Source: Paenarthrobacter nicotinovorans
GTDB lineage: Bacteria > Actinomycetota > Actinomycetes > Actinomycetales > Micrococcaceae
Assembly (NCBI RefSeq): GCF_007670255.1
Contig: NZ_SZVS01000015.1
Span: forward strand, 33,603-97,602
Length of the DNA stretch: 64,000 bases
Direction of reading: 5' to 3'
Each line of letters opens with the position of its first letter. The first letter of the stretch is position 1. A program made the position numbers and the translations under genes. The notes beneath the pieces are model-generated. The model did not search any database. It saw only the letters and a program-made list of their open reading frames with translations, and was not told the origin of the DNA. Of this stretch, positions 33,521-41,977 are shown piece by piece.

Positions 33521-35620
33521 TTACGCCTCCTTACGGGTGAGGTAGATGTTGGATCGTTCATCGAGCGTCGCGTCCCACTCCGGTGGTACGACGATGGTGG
33601 TGGTGGGCTGGTCGATGACGGCCGGTCCCACGATCTTGTCGCGCGGAGCGAGCGTCACGCCGCGGTAGCGCTGGGTGCTGAAGGGTTCGCCGCCAAAGAC
33701 AATGCTGTCAGTGCGGTGGATTTCCGCGGTCCGGCTGAGTTCGCCTTCGGACCTGATGTGCTCCGGACGCGGGATTTCCACGCGGACGCCCCAGGTGATG
33801 ATCTCCACGCGGCTGTCCGGATCGTGGGTGCCGTTGCGGCGGTCGTGCTCTTCGTGGAAGGCGCGCTCGATGATGCCTGCCGCGTCACCGGAGGTGTCCG
33901 GGGCGGCGTCGAGGTAGACGCGGAGGTCCCAGGCCTGGCCGGGGTACCGGGCATCCACGAAGTAGGTGACCTTGGGCGCTTCGCCTACGCCGTCGAAGCG
34001 CTTCACGAAGAGCTCAGCCTTGGCTGTCAGGTCCTCCACGGCGCGGGAGGCCGAACCGGCGTCGAAACTGCGGGTGTCGTTGTGCAGCGGGGAGAGGAAC
34101 TCGGTGGCGATTGGGGCACGGTGGGCACCGTACGCGGCCAGGACGCCGGCAGTCGCCGGGATCAGGACGGTGTCCGCTTCCAGGAGCCTGCCAATGATCG
34201 CTGCGACCATGGCGCCTGCGCCGCCGCCGGCAACAATAAGCGCACCCCGGGGGTCAACGCCCTGTTCCAGGGCAGACTGCCGGATGGCGGTAGCCATGTG
34301 GTTGGCGGAGACATCCAGGATGGCCTGGGCGGCCTGCAGGGTGTCCATCTTCAAAGGCCCGGCGATGCGGGTATCGATGGCCTTGACGGCGGCCTCGCGG
34401 TTCAAGGTAAACCCGCCTTCGAAGCCCTCCGTATCGAGGTAGCCAAGCGCCACGCAGGCGTCGGTGACGGTTGGTTCTTCGCCGCCGCGGCCGTACGCTG
34501 CGGGACCGGGAGTGCTGCGCGCACTCTGCGGGCCCACGCGAAGGAGGCCACCGCCGTCGATCCAGGCGATGCTGCCGCCACCAGCGCCGATGCTGGAAAC
34601 CGCAACGGAAGACAAGCCGGTGAGGTGCCCGACGAACGGCTCCCCCAGCCAGGCTTCGCGGGTGTGGCGGACCACGCCGTTCTCCACCAGCGACACATCG
34701 AAGGTGGTGCCGCCCATGTCGCAGACAACCACGGTGTCGTGGTCCGGGGCTGCTGCCGCACCCACCAGCGGTGCCATGGACGGGCCGGAGTTCAGCAGCA
34801 GGACGGGACGGTCAAGGACATCGGCGACGTCGAGCACGGCACCTTCGGAGGTCACTACCAGGAGGTCGCCGGCGAAGCCGTATTCCTGCAGGTCCGAGCG
34901 CAGCTTACCCAGGTGGTCGGCCATGAGCGGCTTCAGGGAAGCGTCGATCGAGGCTGCCGAGGAGCGTCGGTATTCGCGGATGGTGGGGTTGGCCGCGTTG
35001 GAGAGCGTGTACGGAACGCCGGGAAGGATCTCCTGGATCAGCTCGGCAACCCGCTTCTCGTGGGCGTCGTTGATGATGGACCAAAGGAAGGAGACCGCAA
35101 CGGCTTCGATGCCCTGTTCCTTGAAGGAACCGAGGACTTCGCGGACCTGCTCTTCGTCCAGCTCCACCAGGACGTCACCCTCGGCAGAGATGCGCTCGGT
35201 GATTTCAAAAGTCAGGTGACGGGGAATGTAAGGCGGTGGGTAGGCAGCCTTGGAATCGAAGGCGTCACGGCGGCCACCTTCGCGGAGCAGCAGCGTGTCG
35301 GCGAAACCGTCCGTGGTCAGCAGCGCCGTCTTGGCAACTTTGCCGGTGAGCACTGCGTTGGTGGCGTGGGTGGTGCCGTAGACGATGACGTCGGCATTGC
35401 GGAGAACATCGTCGCCGCTCCAGCCAACGGACTCGGCCGCGCGGCGGACCGAGGCTTCGAAGCCGGTGAACACGCGGTCGTAGGTGGTCAGCGCCTTGCC
35501 GACTGCCATGTCGCCGCTGTTGGAACCGACCACGACGTCGGTAAAGGTACCGCCGGTGTCGACGGCGATGCGGTATCGTGCCTCGCCTGGTTGTGTTTGT
35601 ACATCACTCATGGTCTTCAT
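33521..35620 (-). CDS. hyuA: HyuA-type hydantoinase/oxoprolinase subunit A
   Basis: This 699-residue protein starts with RIAVDTGGTFTDVVV, the ATP-binding phosphate 1 motif of the acetate/sugar kinase-like fold, and continues with VYGTTHATNAVL and CDMGGTTFDVSLV (phosphate 2) and a C-terminal hydantoinase A domain. It activates an amide or ketone with ATP. The length fits HyuA/AcxA-like subunits. Distinguishing an amidohydrolase from a carboxylase is not possible here; no third, small carboxylase subunit (AcxC-like) is present, which favours a hydrolase. Confidence 0.9.
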   Translation of the reverse strand: MKTMSDVQTQPGEARYRIAVDTGGTFTDVVVGSNSGDMAVGKALTTYDRVFTGFEASVRRAAESVGWSGDDVLRNADVIVYGTTHATNAVLTGKVAKTALLTTDGFADTLLLREGGRRDAFDSKAAYPPPYIPRHLTFEITERISAEGDVLVELDEEQVREVLGSFKEQGIEAVAVSFLWSIINDAHEKRVAELIQEILPGVPYTLSNAANPTIREYRRSSAASIDASLKPLMADHLGKLRSDLQEYGFAGDLLVVTSEGAVLDVADVLDRPVLLLNSGPSMAPLVGAAAAPDHDTVVVCDMGGTTFDVSLVENGVVRHTREAWLGEPFVGHLTGLSSVAVSSIGAGGGSIAWIDGGGLLRVGPQSARSTPGPAAYGRGGEEPTVTDACVALGYLDTEGFEGGFTLNREAAVKAIDTRIAGPLKMDTLQAAQAILDVSANHMATAIRQSALEQGVDPRGALIVAGGGAGAMVAAIIGRLLEADTVLIPATAGVLAAYGAHRAPIATEFLSPLHNDTRSFDAGSASRAVEDLTAKAELFVKRFDGVGEAPKVTYFVDARYPGQAWDLRVYLDAAPDTSGDAAGIIERAFHEEHDRRNGTHDPDSRVEIITWGVRVEIPRPEHIRSEGELSRTAEIHRTDSIVFGGEPFSTQRYRGVTLAPRDKIVGPAVIDQPTTTIVVPPEWDATLDERSNIYLTRKEA

Positions 35621-35644
35621 TACTTTCGTAGAGCTTGCAGGGGG

Positions 35645-36544
35645 TTAGAGCTGGGGCTTGCCCACGGTGTTGCGGAGCAGACCTACCTTGTCGATTTCGA
35701 TTTCCACGGTGTCTCCCGGTTCCAGCCAGACAGGCGGGTTCCGCTTGGCACCGATGCCCTGCGGGGTTCCTGTGGCAATGACGTCGCCGGGTTCCAGGGT
35801 GAGGAAGCTTGAGAGGTAGGAGATGATCCGCGCGATCGGGAAGATCTGGTAGCTCGTGTTGGAGCGCTGCACTTCGATGCCGTTCACGCGGGTTGCGAGG
35901 TCCAGGTTCTGGGGATCGCCCACTTCGTCCAGGGTGACCAGGGCAGGACCCCACGGGGTTGACCCGTCCACGGCTTTGCCTGCCAACCACTGGGTGCCGC
36001 GGTACTGCAGGTCGCGGGCCGTGACATCGTTCAGCGGGGCAAGTGCGGCCACATAGTTCAGCGCTTCTTCTTCCGTGACTTCACTGGCCTTGCGCCCGAT
36101 GACTACTGCCAGTTCTCCCTCGAAGTCGAGGTTTTCGCTGACCTTTGCACCGCCGATTTCGTCCTCGGGCCCAACCATGGTGGAGGCGAACTTGGCGAAG
36201 ACGTCAGGGTAATCCGGGAACGCGCGGCCGGTCTCGGCAACATGGTCCTTGTAGTTCAGGCCAATGCAGAGCACCTTGGAGGGATTGGGCACCGGAGTGG
36301 CCAGGCGGACATCGGCCCGGGCACCAACGTGTGCTTCCGGATCCTGTCCGGCCAAGACGCTGACCTCGGCGGAGATGGCCTCCAGCCGGTCGCCGTAAAG
36401 TTCCAGGAATTCCCGGACGGACGTGGTGGCTCCGTGCACTGCCTGGCGGGAACCCTGCAGGAGCAGTTCCAGGTCATAGACGGTGTCTTCGATCAGGACG
36501 CCGCCGCGGATACCGGATTCGTGTTCGTAGGAAACGATCTTCAT
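35645..36544 (-). CDS. Fumarylacetoacetate hydrolase (FAH) family protein
   Basis: The ATG at 36544 follows the aminotransferase stop by 2 bp and gives 299 residues. The metal site motifs are ENLDFEGELAVVIG (Glu, Asp-Phe-Glu) and the oxyanion Lys is in WLAGKAVDGSTPWGPALV; the C-terminal end TGTPQGIGAKRNPP and LEPGDTVEIEIDKVG is standard. The family includes acylpyruvate hydrolases, 2,4-diketo-3-deoxy-sugar acid hydrolases and decarboxylases of 2-oxo acids. In this setting cleavage of a 2,4-dioxo acid from the dehydratase route is plausible. Confidence 0.88.
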   Translation of the reverse strand: MKIVSYEHESGIRGGVLIEDTVYDLELLLQGSRQAVHGATTSVREFLELYGDRLEAISAEVSVLAGQDPEAHVGARADVRLATPVPNPSKVLCIGLNYKDHVAETGRAFPDYPDVFAKFASTMVGPEDEIGGAKVSENLDFEGELAVVIGRKASEVTEEEALNYVAALAPLNDVTARDLQYRGTQWLAGKAVDGSTPWGPALVTLDEVGDPQNLDLATRVNGIEVQRSNTSYQIFPIARIISYLSSFLTLEPGDVIATGTPQGIGAKRNPPVWLEPGDTVEIEIDKVGLLRNTVGKPQL

Positions 36545-36546
36545 GG

Positions 36547-37842
36547 TTACTTGGCACCTTCCGTAGTGGGAGCCTCCGAGGCGACTGCCAGGACAGCGTC
36601 GGCCAAGCGGTCGGTAATGTCGGCCACCACCTTTTCGTCCATGGGCGTGGACAGGGAGAGCAGGTTGGCCGGGGAGCCGAGCAGTCCGCGCTCGTAGGAG
36701 GCCCACCACAGCTTGTGCTGGGTGTGCTCGTCCACTTTCTCCGCACCGGCAGGAACCGCGCGGAGGAGCGAGCCGTGGCCACGGATCTCCCAGCCGGCGT
36801 CGGCAATCCTGGCGTTGACCGTTTCGCGGGCGGTGTCGCCCAGATGATTCAGTCGCTTGACCTCGTCCTCGGTGTAGAGGCGCAGGGCAACGGAACCGGC
36901 GGCCATGCTGACCGGGTTGCCGGAGAACGTTCCGCCGTGGGGCAGGCTGCCCGGACGGGTGGGGTCCACTTCAGCCATGAGCTCGGCCCTGCCGCAGACC
37001 GCACCGACGGGGAATCCGCCGCCGATGAGCTTTCCAGTGGTCAGCAAATCCGGGGAAACCCCGTACTCACCGCTGAAGCCGCTGTAGCCAAGTCGGAGGC
37101 TGATGACCTCGTCGATGATCAGCACAATGCCGTAGCGGGTAGCCAGCTCCCGGGCGGTCCGGACGAATTCCTCGTTGATGGTGAGCAGGCCGGCACGGTT
37201 GGGCAGCAGGTCCAGGATGATGGCGGCATAGGCGTCCGGAGCGGCTTCAACCGCCTGGCGCAGGAATTCGACGTCGTTCAGCGGCACCGCAGTGACGTCG
37301 TCGATCACGCCGCGGGTCACGCCGCGCTGGTAGGACGGCCCGCCCGGGACCAGGGCAACCTCGGACGTTCCGTGGTAACCACCTTTGGTGACGATAACGC
37401 GCTCGCGCCCCGTCGACGCACGGGCGATGCGGATCGCGGACATGACGGCCTCGGTGCCGGAATTCGCGAAGCGGACCTGGTCCAACTCCGGAAGGCGGCC
37501 GAGCAGGAGTTCGGCAAGTTCCCATTCGTTTAGGTTCGGGATGCCCCAGCTCGCCCCGGTGGTAAGGGCCTTGGTGGCGGCCTCGGTGATTTCCGGGTGG
37601 GCGTTGCCGTGGATCAGCGAGGTGAAGTTGTTGTTCGCGTCGATCAGTTCACGCCCGCGGTCGTCCCACACCCGGTAGCCCTCACCCTTGATGGCGTAGG
37701 GGCTCGGAGCGCCGGTGTAGTACGTTGAGCGGCCGTAGCCGCCGGGAAGCAGCGGGAAACCACGCGGTCCACGGCGCAGGTGCGGATCTTCTACAGGGTT
37801 CTGTAAAGCAGCGAGGTCTTCAAGATGATTGGTGGTTGCCAA
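36547..37842 (-). CDS. Class III aminotransferase, glutamate-1-semialdehyde mutase-like
   Basis: This 431-residue PLP enzyme has RFANSGTEAVMSAIRIAR, the cofactor Asp in IIDEVISLRLG, and the Schiff-base Lys in TTGKLIGGGFPVGAVCG. Overall it is closest in pattern to glutamate-1-semialdehyde 2,1-aminomutases, but its location in a catabolic operon argues against haem synthesis. It would move an amino group on or off a keto or aldehyde intermediate, which is the strongest hint of a nitrogenous substrate besides HyuA/HyuB. Confidence 0.87.
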   Translation of the reverse strand: MATTNHLEDLAALQNPVEDPHLRRGPRGFPLLPGGYGRSTYYTGAPSPYAIKGEGYRVWDDRGRELIDANNNFTSLIHGNAHPEITEAATKALTTGASWGIPNLNEWELAELLLGRLPELDQVRFANSGTEAVMSAIRIARASTGRERVIVTKGGYHGTSEVALVPGGPSYQRGVTRGVIDDVTAVPLNDVEFLRQAVEAAPDAYAAIILDLLPNRAGLLTINEEFVRTARELATRYGIVLIIDEVISLRLGYSGFSGEYGVSPDLLTTGKLIGGGFPVGAVCGRAELMAEVDPTRPGSLPHGGTFSGNPVSMAAGSVALRLYTEDEVKRLNHLGDTARETVNARIADAGWEIRGHGSLLRAVPAGAEKVDEHTQHKLWWASYERGLLGSPANLLSLSTPMDEKVVADITDRLADAVLAVASEAPTTEGAK

Positions 37843-37879
37843 GTCGGGTTTCTCCAGTCTCTTCAGTTCACAGGTCGTT

Positions 37880-38827
37880 TCAGTTCACGAGGTCGATGAG
37901 TGGCTGGCCGGTCAGCGCGAGGCGGACCCGCTCCACAGCGCCGTCCTGCAGGGCGCCCGTCGACCGGTTGGAACGCCAGGCAATGTGCGGGGTGAGGATG
38001 GCGTTGGGCGCCGTGCGCAGGGGGTGGTCAGCGGCGAGCGGTTCCTGGGCGAAGGTGTCGATGCCGGCGCCTGCGATGTGATCCGAGGTCAGGGCCTCGG
38101 CGAGCGCGGCCTCGTCGATGAGTCCGCCGCGGGATACGTTGACGATCACGGTACCTTTGCGCATCCTGGCGAGGACTCCGGTGGAAATGAGGTTCGCCGT
38201 CTCGTCGTTCAGCGGCAGGTGGAGGGAAACGACGTCGGAATTCTCCAGGATGTGTTCCAGCCCGGCCATCTCCACGAAGCTGTCCGTCACGAAGGGATCG
38301 TAGGCGCGGACCCGGGCGCCGACGGCCGAGTACATGCGGGCTACGTGCTGGCCGATGCGTCCCATGCCCAGGACGCCTACCTCCAGCTCGGAGAGGACAG
38401 GGGTGTCGTAGCCGATGGTTCCGGCCCAGCCGAGGTTGTTGATCGCTGCGTTGCCGGCGGGCAGGCGGCGGGCCAGCGCCAGGCCCATCGCGAAGGCGTG
38501 GGAGGCAACTTCCTCCGACGCCGTGCCGGGAACGATCGAGACCGGGATGCCCGCCTCGGTGGCCGCGGCGACGTCGATGTTGTCGTAGCCGATCCCGTAC
38601 CGGATGACTGCACGGCACTTGGCCATCAGCGGGAAGTCCGCCGCAGTGAGCTTGGCGTAGGGAGTGATCATCACAATATCGGCTTCGGCCAGCCCGTCGC
38701 GGAAGGCGTCAGTGTCCGCCGCGGGGTTGAGTGTGTAACCGAACTCCTCCGCGAGCGCGTGCTCACGGTCCAGGTCCGGGAAATGGTGAGGGGCCACAAG
38801 AATGGTTCCCTGGGCATCGCGGGTCAT
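37880..38827 (-). CDS. D-isomer-specific 2-hydroxyacid dehydrogenase
   Basis: The ATG at 38827 (AGGACG upstream) gives 315 residues. The cofactor loop is GVLGMGRIGQHVA, the Arg is in VNVSRGGLIDEAAL, the Glu in IDTFAQEPLAA, and the catalytic His in LTPHIAWRS. It resembles phosphoglycerate and related dehydrogenases. It is the first gene of the six-gene operon with aminotransferase, FAH, HyuA, HyuB and Gfo/Idh/MocA. It is only distantly related to the enzyme at 21848-22861. Confidence 0.88.
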   Translation of the reverse strand: MTRDAQGTILVAPHHFPDLDREHALAEEFGYTLNPAADTDAFRDGLAEADIVMITPYAKLTAADFPLMAKCRAVIRYGIGYDNIDVAAATEAGIPVSIVPGTASEEVASHAFAMGLALARRLPAGNAAINNLGWAGTIGYDTPVLSELEVGVLGMGRIGQHVARMYSAVGARVRAYDPFVTDSFVEMAGLEHILENSDVVSLHLPLNDETANLISTGVLARMRKGTVIVNVSRGGLIDEAALAEALTSDHIAGAGIDTFAQEPLAADHPLRTAPNAILTPHIAWRSNRSTGALQDGAVERVRLALTGQPLIDLVN

Positions 38828-38935
38828 AGTCAGTCGTCCTGTTCGTGTTGGTACCCTCGGTCCTGCCGGAAACTCCTTGGGACGGGTGCCGGTGTCGGGT
38901 GATTTCCAGTACAACGCGATATCGGGGCGGCCATC

Positions 38936-38973
38936 CGTGCCAGATCGAGACACCTCGGTGGGACACTGTCCCA
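38936..38973. promoter_or_regulatory. 17-bp dyad, site G, plus extra half-sites
   Basis: CGTGCCAGATCGAGACA at 38936-38952 matches the consensus except for T-to-C at the first base of both halves. TGGGACA at 38959-38965 and TGTCCCA at 38967-38973 are exact half-sites in opposite order. The cluster sits 109-146 bp before the operon start at 38827, in the 263-bp gap to the regulator gene. The rest of the gap holds only the hairpin at 39050-39079. Confidence 0.6.
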
Positions 38974-39049
38974 GCGCCTGGGTGTCTGGGCCCCGGACGC
39001 GCAAAGCGGCCACCCGCCGTCGGGCCTCTTCAGTTGGTGGGCAGCGCAC

Positions 39050-39079
39050 AGCAGCCGACCCCTTGGGAGGTCGGCTGCT
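39050..39079 (-). terminator. Hairpin after the AcoR-like regulator gene
   Basis: Arms AGCAGCCGACC and GGTCGGCTGCT enclose an 8-nt loop, 12 bp past the stop codon. The following tract on the minus strand is not T-rich. Confidence 0.55.
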
Positions 39080-39090
39080 GCTGCGTTGAA

Positions 39091-40887
39091 TCAGAGGTCG
39101 AAGCCGCGGCTGCGGAAGTAGTCCATGCGCCGGTACAGTGTGGAACGGCCGATCTGCAGGGTTTCGGCAGCAAGGCTGCGGTTGCCGCCCGCTTCCTGGA
39201 GCGCCGTACGCAGTTCGCTGAGTTCCGCGTCCTCCAGGCGGGACAGCCTGCCCTTGGTCAGCACGCGGTGGAAACCCTGCGGCAGGTCGTCCAGGGTGAC
39301 CTCCGCACCTTCTGCACGTTCGACGGCGTTGGAAACCACCGCGCGCAGCTGGTCGATGTTTCGGGGCCAATCAGCGTGGGTCAGGGTGGTGATGAGCCGC
39401 CGGGACAGCTTCCGCTCCCCCAGCTCTTTCGCGATGGCGTTGGCCAGTTGGGGGATATCCTCGCGCCTGTTGCGCAAGGGCGCCACGGAAATCTCCAGGA
39501 CATCGAAGGCTTCGGAAAGCAGGAGGGTGGCCTCCGTGGGGCGCGTGATGGTGAAAATCAGCCTGGTGGCGGCGATGCCCCGAAGGTTGCGGGCGATCTC
39601 GCTGGCTTCGTTCTGGGAGAGCTCATCGGCGTGCTCCACGATCAATGTTGAGGGAAGCTCGGTGGCCACCCTGTGCAGGATGTCCCGGAGCGAGGTGTTC
39701 CTGAGGTCTCCGTTGCGGGCGTCCACCACCATCTGCCCACCCCGCAGGGCGGCGATGGCACCGGCCAACCGCAACTTTCCGCTGCCGACTTCACCGAACA
39801 TCACCACGGACCTGTCCTGGTCCACGGCTTTCTGGGCCAGGTTGAGGGTGCGCTTGAACTCAGTGCTGGTGCCATCCACGTGCTTCAACAACCGCTCCGC
39901 GGTCCCCTTTGGTGCTGACTCCAGCGCTATGGCAGCACCTGAGGCAGCATTCGACCGCTCTTTGGCGGGTGCGTGCGGCCGGACCACCACGATTGCTCCC
40001 ACGTTGGCCGATGAAAGCGACACAGGCGCTATCTCCAAGGTCGAAAGCCCTGGCCCTTGCAGCATGACTTCGCAGTTCATGTCACGGCCGGAGGACATGA
40101 CCGCCTTGGCGTAGCCGCAAACAACCGAAAAATCGCTGTCCACCAGCGTCGCCGTCGCCGAGGCGTTCTGGAGCGCGTTTTTACCGTCGACGGCGATGAC
40201 CGCCCGGTTGCCCCTTCGGCGGGAGACCCTGAGGTACTCACTGAGCAATGCCCGCTCTTTTGAGGAGGTACGGACCTCGATGTCCCGCTCAATCCGCGAA
40301 GCAACACCTTCCAGCATGAGCAGTGTTGATGACGGTTCCAGTGTGCTGACCCTGTTTGCCGGGAGCGTCAATCCGATCACGGCCCTCACCCGGTTATGGA
40401 ACGGGTCGCGTACCAAGGACGCAAAGCACCAATTGCCCCTCATGTCCTCACGGAAATGTTCTTCCGGGGCCAGCCACACACCACGCCCTTCTTCGAGCGC
40501 CAGGCCTTCGCCGTTGCTGCCGCAGCTCTCCTCCAGAAGGGAGTAGCCGGCGGGGAATCCGTCGTCCCGGAGGAAACTGGCTTTGACAAGCACACCGTTG
40601 GGGGCGGTGATGTTCACATAACCGCCCAGGTCGGCGGCCACCTCATCCAGTTTCCGCAGGTGCGTGCCGGCCGCCGCGATGGTGTACTCGTCAACCCGCC
40701 CTTCGTCGTAGAACCCGCGGTCGGCAAACGCGTCGACGCCCGCTGCCCGGCTCCGGTACCACGAGCGGGCCACCATCGGACGGATACCACTGAGGTCGGC
40801 ATGGGGTTGCATCAGGAAGATCTCCCGGAGGCGGTTGGTTTCGCGTGGTGTCTCGTAGGGCCACGATGACAATACTTCTGCTGACAT
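39091..40887 (-). CDS. AcoR-like transcriptional activator (GAF, degenerate AAA+, Fis HTH)
   Basis: This 598-residue protein has a GAF-like sensor half (about 60-200), an AAA+-like region (about 330-510) and a C-terminal Fis-type helix-turn-helix (LQEAGGNRSLAAETLQIGRSTLYRRM). The ATPase region is unusual: Walker A reads GEVGSGKLR (Ser/Thr after Lys lost), Walker B reads LIVEHADEL, and the sigma-54-contact GAFTGA loop is missing. Actinobacteria generally lack sigma 54, so this protein probably works with the housekeeping sigma factor, as reported for AcoR/MimR-type proteins. It is the best candidate to bind the 17-bp dyads; a TTGGGACG half-site lies at 40977-40984 upstream of its own gene. Confidence 0.85.
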   Translation of the reverse strand: MSAEVLSSWPYETPRETNRLREIFLMQPHADLSGIRPMVARSWYRSRAAGVDAFADRGFYDEGRVDEYTIAAAGTHLRKLDEVAADLGGYVNITAPNGVLVKASFLRDDGFPAGYSLLEESCGSNGEGLALEEGRGVWLAPEEHFREDMRGNWCFASLVRDPFHNRVRAVIGLTLPANRVSTLEPSSTLLMLEGVASRIERDIEVRTSSKERALLSEYLRVSRRRGNRAVIAVDGKNALQNASATATLVDSDFSVVCGYAKAVMSSGRDMNCEVMLQGPGLSTLEIAPVSLSSANVGAIVVVRPHAPAKERSNAASGAAIALESAPKGTAERLLKHVDGTSTEFKRTLNLAQKAVDQDRSVVMFGEVGSGKLRLAGAIAALRGGQMVVDARNGDLRNTSLRDILHRVATELPSTLIVEHADELSQNEASEIARNLRGIAATRLIFTITRPTEATLLLSEAFDVLEISVAPLRNRREDIPQLANAIAKELGERKLSRRLITTLTHADWPRNIDQLRAVVSNAVERAEGAEVTLDDLPQGFHRVLTKGRLSRLEDAELSELRTALQEAGGNRSLAAETLQIGRSTLYRRMDYFRSRGFDL

Positions 40888-40912
40888 GGGAGGTTCTCTC
40901 TGGGTATTCGGT

Positions 40913-41137
40913 TCAGGACGCCAATGCCGGGCCAGGTCCTTCAGGCGTGGTCCTTCGTGGCCGCCACCTCGGCAGCTTGGGACGGAACGCCCGTTCCGCA
41001 CTCCAGTTCTTATCGTGTGAAGCGTCGTCCTCCAGCGCCCGTGCGGCGATATACGCGGCGACCATTCCCGAAAGACCGCTTCCGAGGATGACGTTGTTGT
41101 TCCGAGCGGCCCCCACGCTCGTGTTTTGGGTGACCAT
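40913..41137 (-). pseudogene. Possible remnant of an FAD-dependent oxidoreductase
   Basis: The frame opens with NNVILGSGLSGMVAAYIAARALEDDA, a good dinucleotide-binding GxGxxG fold of an FAD-dependent oxidoreductase, then within about 35 residues becomes a low-complexity Arg/Pro-rich tail and stops. Intact enzymes of this kind are over 350 residues. It lies between the AcoR-like gene and two TetR operators. I take it as a truncated leftover; a chance match remains possible. Confidence 0.35.
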
Positions 41138-41207
41138 TGCGTGCTCTTCCGCTCAAACCATTCGGATGGCCGGTGCATGTGCTCCGTGCCACTTTCAGAA
41201 TACCTAA

Positions 41208-41221
41208 CTAACAGACGTTAG
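41208..41221. promoter_or_regulatory. Predicted TetR operator, right edge, distal
   Basis: CTAACAGACGTTAG, embedded in CTAACTAACAGACGTTAG, which differs by one base from the left-edge site. It is 49 bp upstream of the TetR start and 71 bp from the FAD remnant. Confidence 0.7.
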
Positions 41222-41244
41222 GGAAGACTTCGGCTTCCATTTAC

Positions 41245-41258
41245 CTAACGACTGTTAG
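41245..41258. promoter_or_regulatory. Predicted TetR operator, right edge, proximal
   Basis: CTAACGACTGTTAG, exactly the reverse complement of the left-edge site at 11956-11969. It ends 11 bp before the TetR start codon, where bound repressor would block initiation. The AGGA ribosome site overlaps its end. Confidence 0.75.
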
Positions 41259-41269
41259 GATGACCGATT

Positions 41270-41944
41270 ATGAGCGTGACGTCCTATGAAGCTGCCACCC
41301 AGGCCTTCGAATCGCGGCTGGAGGAATGGAATTGGACAGGCCAGAAGGCTGGCCGCCAGAACATCCTTGAGGCCTTCCTGCAGCTCGCCATTGCCAACGG
41401 TTTCAACTCCGTCTCGATGCGGACCATTGCGAATGCCGTAAATATCAAGCCTCCCAGCCTCTACTCCCACTTCCCCGATGGCCGGGACGAAATCGTCGCC
41501 GAATCCCTGCGCTGGCACTTCCACAGGTTCGGCGTCGCCCTGCTCGAAGCCGTTGCACCGGCGCGCAATGCGGAAGAGTTCTGGGATGCGATGGTCAGGC
41601 TTCACTTCACACGCCAGGTGCGGCTTCCCGAAAGCAACCTCTGGGATTTGCTCGTCGCCACAGACAGGATGGCAGAGGTGCTGCCCAAGGATCTACGGGC
41701 ACAGGTGGACGATTGGGTGGCACTACACGAGCAAATGTATGAGGCAGCCGCGCGTGACATGGGGTGCCCGGAGCCGGCGGAGCATGTGAGGGTGGTGGTC
41801 ACGCTCCTCGAGGGAGCTACGCGCTGGGCTCCCACTGATTGCACCGACACCGAACTTGAGGTGTTGGCGGACCGTGCGGTCACTCTGTCCCGGGCGATTT
41901 TGGCGGTCGAGTTTCAAGACCGTCCTGCCCCTGGAGGTACATAG
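41270..41944 (+). CDS. TetR-family regulator, right-edge paralog
   Basis: The 224-residue protein has the TetR helix-turn-helix (about 30-75): ILEAFLQLAIANGFNSVSMRTIANAVNIKPPSLYSHFPDGRDEI. The ligand domain shares NLWDLLVATDRM and LHEQMYEAAARDMG with the left-edge regulator. Two predicted operators precede it. It is followed on the same strand by a broken SDR gene that was probably its regulated partner. Confidence 0.88.
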   Translation: MSVTSYEAATQAFESRLEEWNWTGQKAGRQNILEAFLQLAIANGFNSVSMRTIANAVNIKPPSLYSHFPDGRDEIVAESLRWHFHRFGVALLEAVAPARNAEEFWDAMVRLHFTRQVRLPESNLWDLLVATDRMAEVLPKDLRAQVDDWVALHEQMYEAAARDMGCPEPAEHVRVVVTLLEGATRWAPTDCTDTELEVLADRAVTLSRAILAVEFQDRPAPGGT

Positions 41945-41977
41945 TAAGTCAGCTGTTGGTCGCGGCATCCAACAGCC

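Noticed and set aside
33521..35620. Acetone-carboxylase-type system
   Set aside because: The third small subunit gene expected for that enzyme is missing next to hyuA and hyuB.
33470..35812. Plus-strand open frame of 780 codons
   Set aside because: It is antisense to hyuA; hyuA has all family motifs and this frame has none.
39091..40887. Sigma-54-dependent activation of the island
   Set aside because: The regulator has no GAFTGA loop and a damaged Walker A; no GG-N10-GC promoters stand out near the dyads.
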